64,000 bases of DNA from Aquila chrysaetos chrysaetos (lineage: Eukaryota; Chordata; Aves; Accipitriformes; Accipitridae): contig NC_044027.1 of NCBI RefSeq assembly GCF_900496995.4, positions 8,022,743-8,086,742 of the forward strand. The letters are read 5' to 3'. A program made the position numbers and the translations under genes. Of the stretch, positions 1-11,800 are shown one piece after another; positions within the stretch are counted from its first letter, which is position 1; each line of letters starts with the position of its first letter. Under the pieces are notes generated by a model, which saw only the letters and a list, made by a program, of their open reading frames with translations, was not told the origin of the DNA and ran no database searches.

Positions 1-1720
1 GAGCAAGGGTGCAGCAGGGGGTGCAGACCCCAGGGGTGCTCGAGCAGCCTGAGGACCCCCAGGGAGCAGTTTGGGGCCCTGCTCCCAGCTGTGTGTGTGC
101 CAGGGCATGCCCCTGCCAGCTCCAGGGACAGCGTTGCACACCTTGGGGTTTTCCCTGCCCCCTCTGCCTTGGTTTCCCCATCTCTTTTTCCCCTGCCAGG
201 GGTTTCAGGGAGACTTGGTGCCCAGACAGCAATGCCAGCAAAGAAAACAACCAAATGCATGGCCAGACCGGGAGAAGGGCAGGTCTGGAGCCTGGGCACG
301 GGCAGCAGCCCTCTGTGCAGACGCTGCCAAGGCCACACACATGCCCACTTCCCTTTTTGGCAGAAAACAGCTTGGCCAGGGCAGGTGCCTGGGGTTTGGC
401 AGCACCGAGGAGCTGCTGGTGGCGCTTTAGCTGATGGTTTCAAGATGAGTCAGTGGGAGTCAAAGTCAGGCTGGCATCCTGTTTTCAACCAGGCTGTGGG
501 TGGCAGATGGGACGCACCTTGGCGAGTCTGAGGGCAGGGCGCTGCTTGCACCCATCCCAGCACAGGCAGGGCATTCGAACCCCTAGCACAAGCACCTGGG
601 CAAGGCACCGTCTCCTTCCCAGCACCCGCCAGGAGGGAATCGCCCATGGCCCTGTCGTGGCTACAGGCAGTGCCAGTGGCAGTGCCAGGCTGAGGCTGTG
701 GGGCTGATGCCCCCCTCCATCCCTGCAAGCTCTGCCACAGGCAGCAGCAGACGCCGAAGTGCCTGGTTCCAGTCTGAGCCGAATGAGCATCTCGCTGTTC
801 AGCTGCTCCTGGGTGATTTTGGAGGGAGCTGCATGTGCCAGGGGTAGGCAGCCAGACCCAACAATCCTGCTTTCAATAATAATGGTAATAATAACAACAG
901 CATCAGCAACCATAATGTATTAGTGGTCTCAGCAAAAGAGTTTTTGTGGGATGTGCTTTGACACAAAGCTGCCAGCTAGCAGAGCTGCCCCATGGGCTCA
1001 GCACAGCCCCACTGGGCAGCTTTACCCCCTGCATGGCCATGGCTCCGGCAGGCAGCTGCGCAGGCAGGAGTGCCGTGGGCAGAGCAGCCTGCTGGGGTTC
1101 AGGACCCTGCCTCCATCCTGCCTCACAGGGCTGGGTGCCAAAGGACAGGGTGGGGTGGCAGGGCTCAGCATGGGTCGGGGATCTCTACCCGCTGTCCCCT
1201 CCTCCATGCCACCCCATGCCGCCTCCCGGTGCCCTGGCACCCCTCTGCCATTGGGGCAGAAACCCAGGAACCTGGCTGGGGAAGTTGCCCCCGGTCCCCA
1301 CTGGCTTGGGAGGGGACCCTTCCACACCATGGGGAATGCTGGAGAGCCATGGAGCAGTGCAGGAACACGAGGCTATCCCACAAACTTCAGACCAGGGACA
1401 GGTACCTTGGAAAACCACAGCCCAGCTGGGGCATCGGGGCTTTGGCTGGCAGCTGGGATGGGAGAGGTGTTGGGCAGAAAGGAGCCATGATTTGGCGTGT
1501 TTCAAACCTGGCACCTGGGAAACCCCTTTGGGGAACTGAAATTCCATACGGGGCCACATGCACCTTCTCCAAGGAGCTGCAGCCTGGCTGGAGAGTGGGA
1601 GGGAAGCACAAGGGGATAGGGCATGGTGCGCAGGCACAGAGCTATGAGCAGCACCTGCACCGGGAGCCTTTCCCAGGGGTGCCAGGGCACTGCTGTGGGG
1701 CATGCACTGAGCAACAGTGT

Positions 1721-1950
1721 CCCACCCTGGCATGGGGCATGCACCCAGCCATGGGCAGCACCCAGCCGTGGGGCAGTCACAGGGCATGCACAAGCCACGG
1801 GCACCTACCCAGCCACAAGACACCCACCCAGCCATGGGGCACCTACCCAGCTGTGAGGCACCCACCCAGTACCCACCCAGCCATGGAGCACCCACCTGGC
1901 CATGGGCATGCACTCGCTCCGAGGGCACACACCCAGCCATGGGTCACATC
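1721..1950. repeat. Degenerate minisatellite, CACCCAGCCATGGGGCA-like unit
   Basis: The words 'acccagccatggg' and 'gggcatgcac' recur roughly every 20-30 bases with substitutions. The array is imperfect and explains the long open frames that cross it. No gene overlaps it. Confidence 0.75.
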
Positions 1951-3353
1951 ACTGCCCACGCGGCACAGGGGAAGTGCTGGGAGTGGGCTGTGCCAGCTGC
2001 CACACACAGCAGGAAGGACCTGCTGTGGGGCCGGGACGAGGCAAAACCACAGAAAAGAGGAAGCCCTTGAGTGCCCCAGCCCAGCGCTGGCAGCTGCCCG
2101 GGCAGACACACGCAGGCACCTCGCACGTCACCACGCCGGACCTTCCCTGGTAAGTCTGAGCTCAGCACCGCCACCCACCATGGGCAGAGGGGCTGAGAAA
2201 CGGGTCGGCTCCTGGCACTGCCAGAGCGGGGTGTCCCTTCCCAGAGCATCCTCAAAACGGGGGCTGCATCCCCACTGCTGGGGACCGGCGGGCAGAGGGA
2301 TCCGAAGCACTGGTGTGTGGTGCAGGGAGCCGGCAAAGCTTTCCCAACCCTCCCCACTTCGGATGCCAGGTTTTTCTGGAGCCTAAACTTAGCTTGTGTA
2401 TTTCAGCAGGACAGACAGAGCAGGCCAAGGCGGGGAAGGGATTTTTCGCAGCAGAGCTGCAGTGGCTGGGGTGGGAAAGCAGGGCACCACTTTCCAGGAG
2501 GCTCCAAAATCGCAGCGGAACCGGCACAGCCCTGGCCAGCAGTGGGGCTTAGGCAGCTAACGTGTTTTCAGAGGCTACCTCGAAAGGGAAACCACCTTTG
2601 ATCTGAAAGCTGTGGGTGGCCCACGGGTGCTGAGCCCTGTGCCTGGGACTGGCAGTCTCAGGTGGGCTCGAGCTGTCAGCCGGTTCCCAGCCCGGCCAAG
2701 TGTCCCCCTCTCCACCCCCACCACTGTTCTTTGTTCCCATCAGTGCTGCTGGTTAAAGCACAGCACTTGAAGTGCAGCACCACCAGCGGAGGCCTGAGGC
2801 AGGCAGATGGGCACCGTAGCAGGGTGAGCGTCTCGTGGCCGGGGTTCCCACGCACCTCCAGGCTGAGCCCCACCAGCAGCAGCCCCTGCCTGCACTGCTC
2901 TCCCTGCCCATGGGGCACTGGCCATCTGTGACACCCCAAAAATAAAACGAGTGTTTGGGGCACTGAAGCTGCATGCTCCCAGATTTCTGGGGCTCCCCAT
3001 GCCCTTGGTGGCCGGGGAGAGCACCCTGAGCCTGGGGAGAGCCCTGCTATTGCCATAGGATGGTGGTGGGCTGAGGGGGCACTTCTTGGGCAGGACACTC
3101 CAGTCTGGCCCTGAGCGGGATTTTGGTCTTCCCAGTCACTCCCAGGGACACCCTGCTTCACAGCTGGGGCCTCGCCATGGGGTTATTCAGGCAGGACCTG
3201 GGGTGTTCCCCCTCGACCTTCAGTGTATGGCACTATCCTGCAGACCTCCAGGCACCTTTCTTCCAAGCCTGGCTGTGGCAAGGCTGGCTGCATTTCAGGC
3301 TTGACCCATCCCAGGCAAAGCAAGAAGTGTGCAGTGGGACCGTGGGTCTTTGT

Positions 3354-3384
3354 CAGGTGGGGAAACTGAGGCACAGAGCAAGTA
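3354..3384 (+). repeat. MIR-like SINE core fragment
   Basis: The string 'ggggaaactgaggcacagag' is the well-known core of the ancient MIR/CORE-SINE family. Only about 30 bases are recognisable, so this is a fossil remnant or a chance retention. A second copy lies near 15971. Confidence 0.45.
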
Positions 3385-3785
3385 CCAAGGACCTCATCAT
3401 TTCTGCATGTAATGGGGAGTTGTGCCAGGCAGTTGGGGCAGGGGAACAGATGGCTGCTGCCCATCAGTTCTGTACCTCCCTTTGGCAGCATCCCTGCTCA
3501 TCCTGGAGATGGTGCATGGGGGACTGCGGGATGGTGACACAAAAGCCATTATGGGGTGACACCAGGTGCATGGGGGATCCTGGTGGGGGCAGGGGCCAGC
3601 AGAGGGGTCAGGGGTGATGCTGGGGCCCAGGTTTCATGGAGAAGTCCTTTCTCCATCTCCACTGGCCCCAGCGCCTCCCCACCACCCCTCGCCCCTGGCA
3701 AGCTGATCTGACAGCCCTTGGTGGTCTCTCCTCTCTCCCAGGTGTCAGCTCTGTCACCCGAGAAGGTGACAGCCAGCCCGGCAGC

Positions 3786-4829
3786 ATGCCCCGGGCATCG
3801 CCGCTGCCACGGCCACTGTGGGGCTGGCCCGGCGTGAAGGCAGTGGTTACCACCGGGGTGTTTGTAACCACCCTCTGGAACCTGAGGTGCTTCCTCAACC
3901 CCTCTGAGGTCTCTGGAGAAGCCCCCAAGCATACTGAGCCACTGGTGGTCCTGGTGTGGGACTGGCCCTCGAAGCAGGTCCCCAATGTCAGTGGGGACAT
4001 TTGCCATGAGCTATATGGCATCACGGGCTGCTGGCTCACCACAGAGCGGCGGCTCCTGGACCAGGCGGATGTGGTGGTGTTCCCCCACACCAGGCTCCAG
4101 CCCGGGAGGGACAGGCTGCCCAAGGAGAGGCCGCCGGGGCAGAACTGGGTGTGGGTCTCCCTGGAGTCCCCCTCCAACACTAAAGCTCTAGCGGGATGGA
4201 ACCAGACCTTCAACTGGGTGATGACCTACAGACGGGACTCAGACATCTTCATCCCCTACGGCAAGCTTGTGCCCAACCGGTCGGCCACTGTGAACATCCC
4301 CACAAAGACCAACTTGGTGTCATGGGTTATCAGCAACTACCACAGGACTCAGAAAAGAGCTGAAGTCTACCGAAACATCTCCAGGTACCTCCACGTAAAC
4401 ATATACGGAAAAGCAAACAAAAAGCCACTTTGCAAGGACTGCCTCTTGCCAACAACATCCAAGTCCAAGTTCTACCTGGCCTTTGAGAACTCCATCCACC
4501 AGGACTACATCACCGAGAAGCTCTGGAGGAACTCACTGATGGCCAGCACCGTGCCTGTGGTGCTAGGGCCTCCCCGGGCCAACTACGAGCAGTTCATTCC
4601 TGCAGACTCCTTCATTCACGTTGATGACTTTGGTTCCCTGGCAGAGCTGGCTACCTTCCTAAAGACCATGAACTCCAGCCGCTACCGGCAGTTCTTCGCC
4701 TGGCAGAAGAGGTACAGCGTGAAGCTCTACACTGACTGGAGGGAGCGCATCTGCACCATCTGCACTGCCTACCCCAGCCTGCCCCGTGGCCATGTCTATC
4801 CCAACCTGGAGAGCTGGTTCAACACCTAG
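3786..4829 (+). CDS. FUT7: FUT7, alpha-1,3-fucosyltransferase 7
   Basis: This is a Golgi type II membrane glycosyltransferase (GT10 family) that moves fucose from GDP-fucose to GlcNAc of sialylated lactosamine, making sialyl-Lewis x on leukocyte selectin ligands. The frame is 347 residues, close to the 342 of human FUT7. It has a short cytosolic tail, one hydrophobic anchor (about residues 17-37), a stem, then the catalytic domain. Diagnostic stretches are 'YRRDSDIFIPYGKL' (149-161), 'FYLAFENSIHQDYITEK' (229-245, donor-binding region) and 'VPVVLGPPRANYEQFIPADS' (256-275). Five N-glycosylation sequons occur at N68, N139, N164, N197 and N296. I chose the ATG at 3786 because it follows a splice acceptor at 3739-3741 and gives the family-typical length. 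The frame stays open upstream to an ATG at 3636, but that part has no FUT-like sequence. The frame is intact. Confidence 0.95.
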   Translation: MPRASPLPRPLWGWPGVKAVVTTGVFVTTLWNLRCFLNPSEVSGEAPKHTEPLVVLVWDWPSKQVPNVSGDICHELYGITGCWLTTERRLLDQADVVVFPHTRLQPGRDRLPKERPPGQNWVWVSLESPSNTKALAGWNQTFNWVMTYRRDSDIFIPYGKLVPNRSATVNIPTKTNLVSWVISNYHRTQKRAEVYRNISRYLHVNIYGKANKKPLCKDCLLPTTSKSKFYLAFENSIHQDYITEKLWRNSLMASTVPVVLGPPRANYEQFIPADSFIHVDDFGSLAELATFLKTMNSSRYRQFFAWQKRYSVKLYTDWRERICTICTAYPSLPRGHVYPNLESWFNT

Positions 4830-5098
4830 CGTGGGGCTGGTATGTGCTGGGACCATCGAGGATGCATCTGGGCAGAGGATACTGGGGTGGGGAGAATGTA
4901 GGGCACCCTCTGACAGAACAGGATGTGGAGCAGGGAGGGATGCAGGAGCCCCGACCTCTCCTCCCAGCCTGGCTGTTGCCACACTGGGACCTTGAGCAAC
5001 TCCACGTGACTTCATTTCTTGCAAAACAGAACTAATTCCCCCCAGATCTGACACTGACCTACCTCGCCAGGGTGCTGGCAGGACAAGGGTGCTTTGGA

Positions 5099-5104
5099 AA
5101 TAAA
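5099..5104 (+). terminator. FUT7 polyadenylation signal
   Basis: AATAAA lies about 270 bases after the FUT7 stop. It is the first canonical hexamer downstream on the gene's strand, implying a 3' UTR of roughly 290 bases. Confidence 0.6.
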
Positions 5105-5124
5105 TAACACAGTGTTGCAGAGGC

Positions 5125-7590
5125 TCTGCCTGTGGTGCAGGGGCTAGGCAGGGCATCGGGCTGGCAGGGGGCTCAGGGCTCCCCAGTCTTCCCTTGTGAT
5201 CGGTCCATGGCCCCCCAGCACCTTCTGCTGGGTGGCAAAGCCCCAGTGGCAGAGGCCCCATGGTGACATTTCTGGCTGGGTTGGAGGACTCGACCTCAGG
5301 GGAGCTCGGCAGGGCCCAGCACCCCACGGCAGGGACGGAGAGCACAGCCTCTACTCCACCACTTCCCGGCACAGCCCTGCAGCACCCACCCCCACTCTTG
5401 AGCCGTGGGTGTCACTATGCCGGTGAGGGCTGCCAGGACACCGGATGCTCTCAAGAGCAATCTCAGCCTGCTCAGTGCCAGGCCGAGTCAGAGAGGGATG
5501 CTGTGGTTTCTCACTCCCCTGCCGGCACGCCTGCCCTGCTGCGGCAGGAAGCCAGCAAGCTGGTGGCGTCCGGAGCCTCACAGCAAGCCCAGAGCAAAGC
5601 TGGTCCCGTGGGCACCCTGTGGCACCGGCAGCCTGCTCCGTGTGCCCTTGGCACTGCCAAGCCCCTGCCCACACTGGACTACCAGCACCCTGCAGTGCTG
5701 GACCCTGTGCTACACACACACTGCACTGCGACCACCCTGCACCATGTACACAGCCTTCACCATTGGCACCCTGCAGTGCATGCACCCTGCGCTCTGGGCA
5801 TGGGCAATGCTCAGGTACCCCGAGGGGAAGCAACCATGTGGGATCAGTGGCGATGTCGGGGCTGGGTGACAGGACCAGGGGGTGGGACACGGCTGCTCCA
5901 TCTGTGCCCCTCCCTGTGTGCCCCTCAGCTTGGTGCCATCAACCTCTTTGGTATAAACGACTCATTTCACAGGTTTCCCCTGGTTTCCCTTACCGCAGGC
6001 CCAAAGTCACCCAACCCCACCTCCCCGTGCCCGGGGTGCAGTGGGGCTCAGGTGTGCGGTGACACCCCCTCAGCAGAGGAGGGACATTCCTGCTCCAGGC
6101 TGGCCCCAGCCCTGGCCCTGGCCACCACTCACCCAGCCTGGCCCAGCCCTTGCTGGGTTGCAGTTTGATGGGTGTGCTGCACTCTTCTGATTTCTGTGGC
6201 TTCCGATTTCCGTTTTGTTTTGTCTTCTGGGTCAACCAAAAACGGAGCAGGAGGGGCTCTGTGTGCCTGCAGGCAGGGGGCTGGGGCAGCGGGATCTGGG
6301 GGTCCTGTGCGGGGCTGGGGCTCCTGCCTGGCTGGCCTTTTGCTGAAAAGTCAGATGGTGGAAATGTGGAGAAACCTCGGGGAGGTGACACCCTTCCCAG
6401 GCTTTCTGCTACCAACCCCGCTGATCGCCAGCCTCCAGCACCCCGAGCCTTCCCACCCCCAAAGTGCCAGGCAGCAAAGGGTGGCGGCAGCGGGGGGGGC
6501 AGTTTCCAGCAGGTGCCGTGCCTGGCTGTGCCCCCACCCTGCAGGCAGGCAGGGATGTGGCCTTGGGCACCCAGGCACTGGGGAGCAAGCAGGGACACAG
6601 GGCGAGCCAAAGGGATCCTGCCCCACAGGGCTGGCACCCAGCCTGGTGTGCAGCCTGGCCCTTTGCAGGGTCCCGAGGTGCCTCAGGAGCAGCTGTCTGC
6701 AGTGATCCTGCTCCTGCCTGGCCCATGGGACCAAGGCTGCAGGCCAGCCCCAGAGAGCAAGCCCATCGTTCACTGGCAGCCGAGCTGAAAAAGGGGCTTT
6801 TCAGAAGTTTCCCCACAGGCTTGGTCATTTCATTGCTTCTGCTCAGGGGAAAAATCCCTCAGGGACCCATGCTGGTGGTGGCAAACCAGGCTGCAGAGGC
6901 CATGGCAGTGAAAAGCGAGGTGTCATCCCCCAGACACTTGCTTCTCCTGGCTGGGCTGGCACCCCCCATCCCCACCAGCTCAGCCCCTGCTGCCCACCCC
7001 GACCTGACTGGCTGGGCTGGCACCACCGGGCCCAGCCACTGCAAGGCTGCCTTGGCTGGACCACACACACGGGAGGAGCATCCCTCACCCGCTGGTGCCG
7101 GGGTGGCAGCCCCACAGCAAGGACAGCCCAGGCTTCCCATACCTCTCCCCTGCCCACCCCAGGGCTGGGAGCTCAGCAGCTCCCGCTACATCCCCGCCCT
7201 GTTCTTCCCTATCCACGGGCATCTGCTGGAGCAGCCTGCAAGATCCCGCTGGCTTCTACTCTTCCCAAAAGCTGCTGTTATAGCAGCTCAAACCAGGTAG
7301 AAGATGCGCCTGCCCCCCACCTCTGCTTTGGGCAGGCCCAGCTCCGGCAAGCTGGTGTCCCTCCAGGGCCAAGCTGCCACCACTCCTGGTGGTGAGCCAG
7401 GCTGCAGGCAGCCAAGAGCTGGATGTTGCAGGCATGACAGGGACACGTCCACCCTATTTGGGTGCACCTGTCCAGCCCGACTGTGCCCCTGCACGCAGCC
7501 AAACCCACACTGCTGGGCTGCCTGGGACTGTGCAGGAGCAGGGATGCAAGGGAGGCAAGGAAAGAGTTAACTCTCATGCCCCAAAGAACT
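5125..7590. other. Intergenic region between FUT7 and POU5F3
   Basis: The two genes converge here. I found no exon, RNA gene or recognisable transposon. The sequence is GC-rich with CA-rich patches (about 5690-5790). Confidence 0.6.
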
Positions 7591-7593
7591 GAG

Positions 7594-7599
7594 ATTTAT
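7594..7599 (-). terminator. Candidate POU5F3 polyadenylation signal
   Basis: TTTATT on + reads AATAAA on the minus strand, about 1 kb beyond the POU5F3 stop. This would make 7575-8591 the 3' UTR. I saw no closer AATAAA on the minus strand, but a variant hexamer could be used. Confidence 0.4.
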
Positions 7600-8591
7600 T
7601 TCATTGCCAGAGGGAATATGATTAAGAAAAAAATTATAAAAATCATCAACTACAGCAGGCTCAAAGGCACAGGGGTGCTAGCAGCATGGACAGGATGGTA
7701 TCAGCCCCCTGGGCTGGGACCCCCCAGGGAAAGATGATCCCTGGGCATCCGGGCTGGGGCAGAGGGACAACGGCTGGGGAGTGGAGAGGGCACAGGGGAC
7801 CTGGAGTGATGCTGGGCACAAGGGACGGGGAGGAACAGCCCCCCCCCCTAAAACAAGCCCCACCAGCCTGCCCACGAATGGGTGAAGCTCTCCTGCACCG
7901 CGGGGTGAGGGGCAGCTGGGGCTGCAAGGGATCACCTCCAGCCCCATGCTCCAGCCCTTGGCTCGCCCCAGCTGCCCAGAAGGGTGGGCAGAGCCACCGG
8001 GGAACCCAGCCCTGAGCACAGCACCCCAGCCCCACTCTACGTGACAGGGGGGAGGCACCTGGGAAACTAGTAATCACTACAAAGATTTTTGCTTTTTAAA
8101 AACTACAACCAAAAACCATTAAAAAAAAATAAAACCACCCCTCTCCCACCCCCCACCCCAAAAATCTAAAAGATACTTTTTTCTGGGTCTTGCAAGAGAG
8201 CAGCTCGGCTGGGCTGGGGCCGGGCGCAGGCAGCTGTGCTCATTGCCCCGGGCACGCGTGGCTTTGGTGGCATGCAGTGGGGCAGGAGCAGCTGCCCCCC
8301 AAGAGAGGTCAGAGGAGGGCCGACACTGCTGGAACCAGTAAACTCGCATAACTGGGAAGGGCTGGGAGCAACCGCAGAGAGCAGGCACCATCCCTGTGCC
8401 AGACTCCCAGCCCTTCCCCTGCCCCTCGTGCCCCAAAACCCGAAGGCAGCCCAGCGAGTGCCCAGGCAAGCCCTGGGAGCGAGGCTGTGCCCGTGCCTTC
8501 TCAGGGTGAAGGCGGGGAGGAGCAGCCCCCAGAGAACCAGCCTGGCCACGGTGTCGGGGCGGCACCGTCACTGGCCCCCGCAGCCCCCGGT

Positions 8592-8843
8592 TCAGTGGCT
8601 GCTGTTGTTCATGGAGAGCCCAGGCTGCAGCGCTGGAGGGAACATCTCAGCTTTGTGGAAGGGCGGCATGTAGACAGGAGGGGAGGGTGTCAGGCTGTAG
8701 CCCTGGGACGTCACCGGGATGGGCAGGCCGGCGGGCACCAGGGACTGGTTCATGTCGTACATCACCCCCTCTGCCTCGTTGCCGAAGGGGAGCAGCAGCC
8801 GTTTGCCTTTCTGACGCCGGTTGCAGAACCAGACCCGGACCAC
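8592..8843 (-). CDS. POU5F3: POU5F3 coding exon 5 (homeodomain helix 3 and C-terminus)
   Basis: It opens with '[15 protein letters not shown]', the DNA-recognition helix of a class V POU homeodomain. A Pro/Ser/Met-rich C-terminal tail follows, ending 'LSMNNSSH' and TGA at 8594-8592. A CAG acceptor lies immediately before. Confidence 0.95.
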   Translation of the reverse strand: MVRVWFCNRRQKGKRLLLPFGNEAEGVMYDMNQSLVPAGLPIPVTSQGYSLTPSPPVYMPPFHKAEMFPPALQPGLSMNNSSH

Positions 8844-11800
8844 CTGCAAGGGAGGGGAGACAGGGAAGGGTGAGGGCGGCAAGCCCAGGCGCTGTGTGGA
8901 TGACAAGGAGACCCTGCTGCTGATGGCATCTGCACAGCACCCTGACTCACCAGCACATGCCCCCTCCCTGCCACAGCTCCTGCTAGGGCTGGGCTCGGCC
9001 AGGCTGATGGCGGCTACCAGCCCCGGCTGCTCTCCCACAGCTTCCAGTATCGACCTGGCCTGATACGAGCATCTGGGAACCACATCCGTTTGGACACCCA
9101 CCCTCTGAACCCTCCCAACCTACGTCTTTGTCCAGGTTGAGGTCCTCGGCAATCTGGGAGATCTCCTGGGGACTGGGCTTCACGCACTTGCGGAAGAAGC
9201 TCTCCAGCGTCCCCTTCACGTTGGTCTCGATGCTGGTCCTGCGTTTTCTCTTCCGGGCTTGGGCCAACACTTGCTCCGCATTGCACATCTGGAAACGAAG
9301 AGAGGCCGTACACTTGGTCACAGGGGTGGTAACGTCCCCACCAGGCTCTGGACACACGTGCGGCTGGCTGCAGAGGTCTGGGAGGGACGGGGACAGGCTT
9401 TGTCCCTGTGACTGTCCACTAAGCATCACCCCACTGTGACTGGGGCCATACCCAGTGTCCCAGCACTGCCTGCAGCTGGTGCAGGGCAGGGCGGACATGT
9501 CTTCCTGCATCTCCAGCTTATCTGAGATTCCAGCAGGACCTGGCTGCTCCGAGACAGGAGCTGCCACTGTTGTTACAAGGTGTCTATGGGGGGATTTGGG
9601 CTCCCCCCCAGCCTGGCAGAAGGCGATATCCAGTAGGCACAGTTGCCCCTACAGCTGGACTGAAGCCATGGCAGTGAGATGCTGCTATGGCACACAAGAC
9701 ACCTGCTGCTCCCTCCCCTCTTCTGCCCCCAAAATCATGCGTAAAAGCGAGGAGAAGCTGCAGCTTGAGGGCTCGTCAGTGTGCAGTACCCCTGGCTCCC
9801 GGCCCTCCACAGCCCCACACCTCTTGCATGTTGTCCGTGTTCTCCGCCTCGTTGAGCCAACGCTGCAGCAGCGGCTTTAGCTTGCACATGTTCTTGAAGC
9901 TGAGCTGGAGCGCTTCGAAGCGGCAGATGGTTGTCTGGCTGAACATCTTCCCTGCATGGGCAGACAGGGCATCACACACGGGTCCTGCCCCCATGTGGGG
10001 GGATCTCCCACCTCCAGCAGCCCCCCCAGGATCCCCCCTGCAGCAGCCCATCCCTGGGGATAGGGGACCAGGAAAGGCATTCTCCCTGCTGTTTCAGCAG
10101 GGATTTAAAACACTGCAACACTCTTCAATAAGCAGCTGTAGGTATTTTAAGAGAGTTCCTTGTTAACAAACTCTTCCAGTTTGAGTACTTAACAGGGCTC
10201 AGGAGCCCCAGGAGCCCTGGGGCTGGTGCTCACCGCCTCCTTTGCAGGTCGTTAAGGAGCAGAAATCTCCATTGCCCAGGTGCTCCATCCCCCTCCCAGG
10301 CCTCTCCCTTCCCCCCGGGTGTGGGGGGGAGATGAGGACCCTTACTGGACCCTTACCATAGAGGGTGCCCAGAGCCAGCCCCACGTCAGCCTGGGTGAAG
10401 CCCAGCATGATGCGCTTGTGTTTGAGGTCCTTGGCGAATTGCTCCAGCTCTTCTGAGGTTGGCGCATCCTGGCAGGGGCAGAGATAAACTGAGAGGGGAG
10501 AACTTGCACCCAGGGGCTGCCAAGACCAGGGTCTGTCGGTGTGTCGGGGTCAGTGTGGGACGGGGATGGGGACAGGAGTGGGCTCAGCTGAGCCGTTGGC
10601 AGCAGCCACCAGCTGCTGCCTCCTCAGGGCAATGGGGTCCTTGGGGCGATGGTGTGGGTGGCAGAGGGGTTTTCCCCAACGCCTGAACAAGGGGCTCTGC
10701 TCAGGGACCCCAACCTGCCTCCACTCCACCCCACCCCACCCCACCCCACACAGGACCCCGTGGACACCCCCCAGCCACAGCACACCGCCCAGCTCACACC
10801 AGGCTGGTGTGGCAGAGACCCAGGGTGGCCCAAGGATCCCCGGACAGAAAGCAGGTCCTGGTCCCTGGGTCCCCCAGGGTCATTTGGAATGTCCCGTCTG
10901 GACCCAGGCTCAGACCCTCGTGGCCTGACCAGAGGCAGCACTGATGGGCACATTTGCTGATGGTCCAAGCATCGCCCCACTCCCACGCACCCCAGGACAC
11001 CTCCCCACGGCCTCAGCTATCCCGGGGCATGGGCACCCACCTCCCCATGGCTCTGGGGCTGGGGCTGCCCCTTGCCAGCCACTCTCTCGCCTGCACCCAG
11101 GGCAGGTGAAATGGCTCATGTGACGCGAAGGATGAAAGCGCCCATGACTCGAGTGGGGTTCACACAGCTCTTTGCCACAACCAGGCTCTTCCCTGCTGGA
11201 AAGCTGCTTACCCAGGTGCTTCCCCTTCTCCCCGCAGCGTGGCCCTCAACTGCTGCGGGGCATTTTGCAATCTTTTCCCCGATTTCCACACTGGCAGCGC
11301 GATTTCGGGTTTTGCAGATGTCCCTCCTGCTACCAAGTCTCATTTTTTAGTTCCTGGCTCCTGGAGCATCCCTGCCGTGGGACAATCCTCATCCTCCCTC
11401 AGCCGGGAAAAACCATTCCTTGTAGCCCCCGTCCAGCGCGGCAGGCTGCCACCCGGGGGACGTGCATCCCTTCCATCGTGGCATGCGTGGGGGCTCCCGA
11501 ATCCCCGCGGCCCGGACCTGGCAGCGGCTCCACACAAACCCAACACACCCGCAACAGCTCGCAGGAACCTTGCAACAGCGCCGGCATCACCTGCTGTGCT
11601 ACCCCCGAGGCGTGCTTGCCTGGGAGGGACGGGTTTATATTATGCCAATTTTGAAAAATATTAAAAACGAACCCGAAACACAACTGCCAGTCCTGCCAGT
11701 AACTAGCGCTGCCACCCCCCGCCCCGGGCCGGCTCTGCCCGCGCCCCGGCAGCCGTCGGTGCCCGCGGAGGAGCGGCCAGGGAAGCAGCCGCCCTCCCGG

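Larger units (their letters stand above)
1..3741. other. Non-coding region upstream of FUT7
   Basis: I see no convincing exon here on either strand. Open frames of up to 464 codons exist, but they are stop-poor GC-rich sequence without domain content. The region holds a short ATAAT-type simple stretch (about 871-912), a degenerate minisatellite (1721-1950), an AATAAA hexamer near 2939 and a MIR-like core near 3354. It ends in a pyrimidine tract plus CAG at 3739-3741, a plausible splice acceptor just before the FUT7 start, so some of it may be FUT7 5' UTR or intron. Confidence 0.6.

Noticed and set aside
992..2386. 464-codon open frame on + before FUT7
   Set aside because: It runs through a degenerate minisatellite and GC-rich sequence, has no domain or signal, and overlapping frames are equally open. 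Composition explains it.
3636..3785. Extended FUT7 start at 3636
   Set aside because: The added 50 residues are not FUT7-like, lack a signal or anchor, and are crossed by a likely splice acceptor at 3739-3741.
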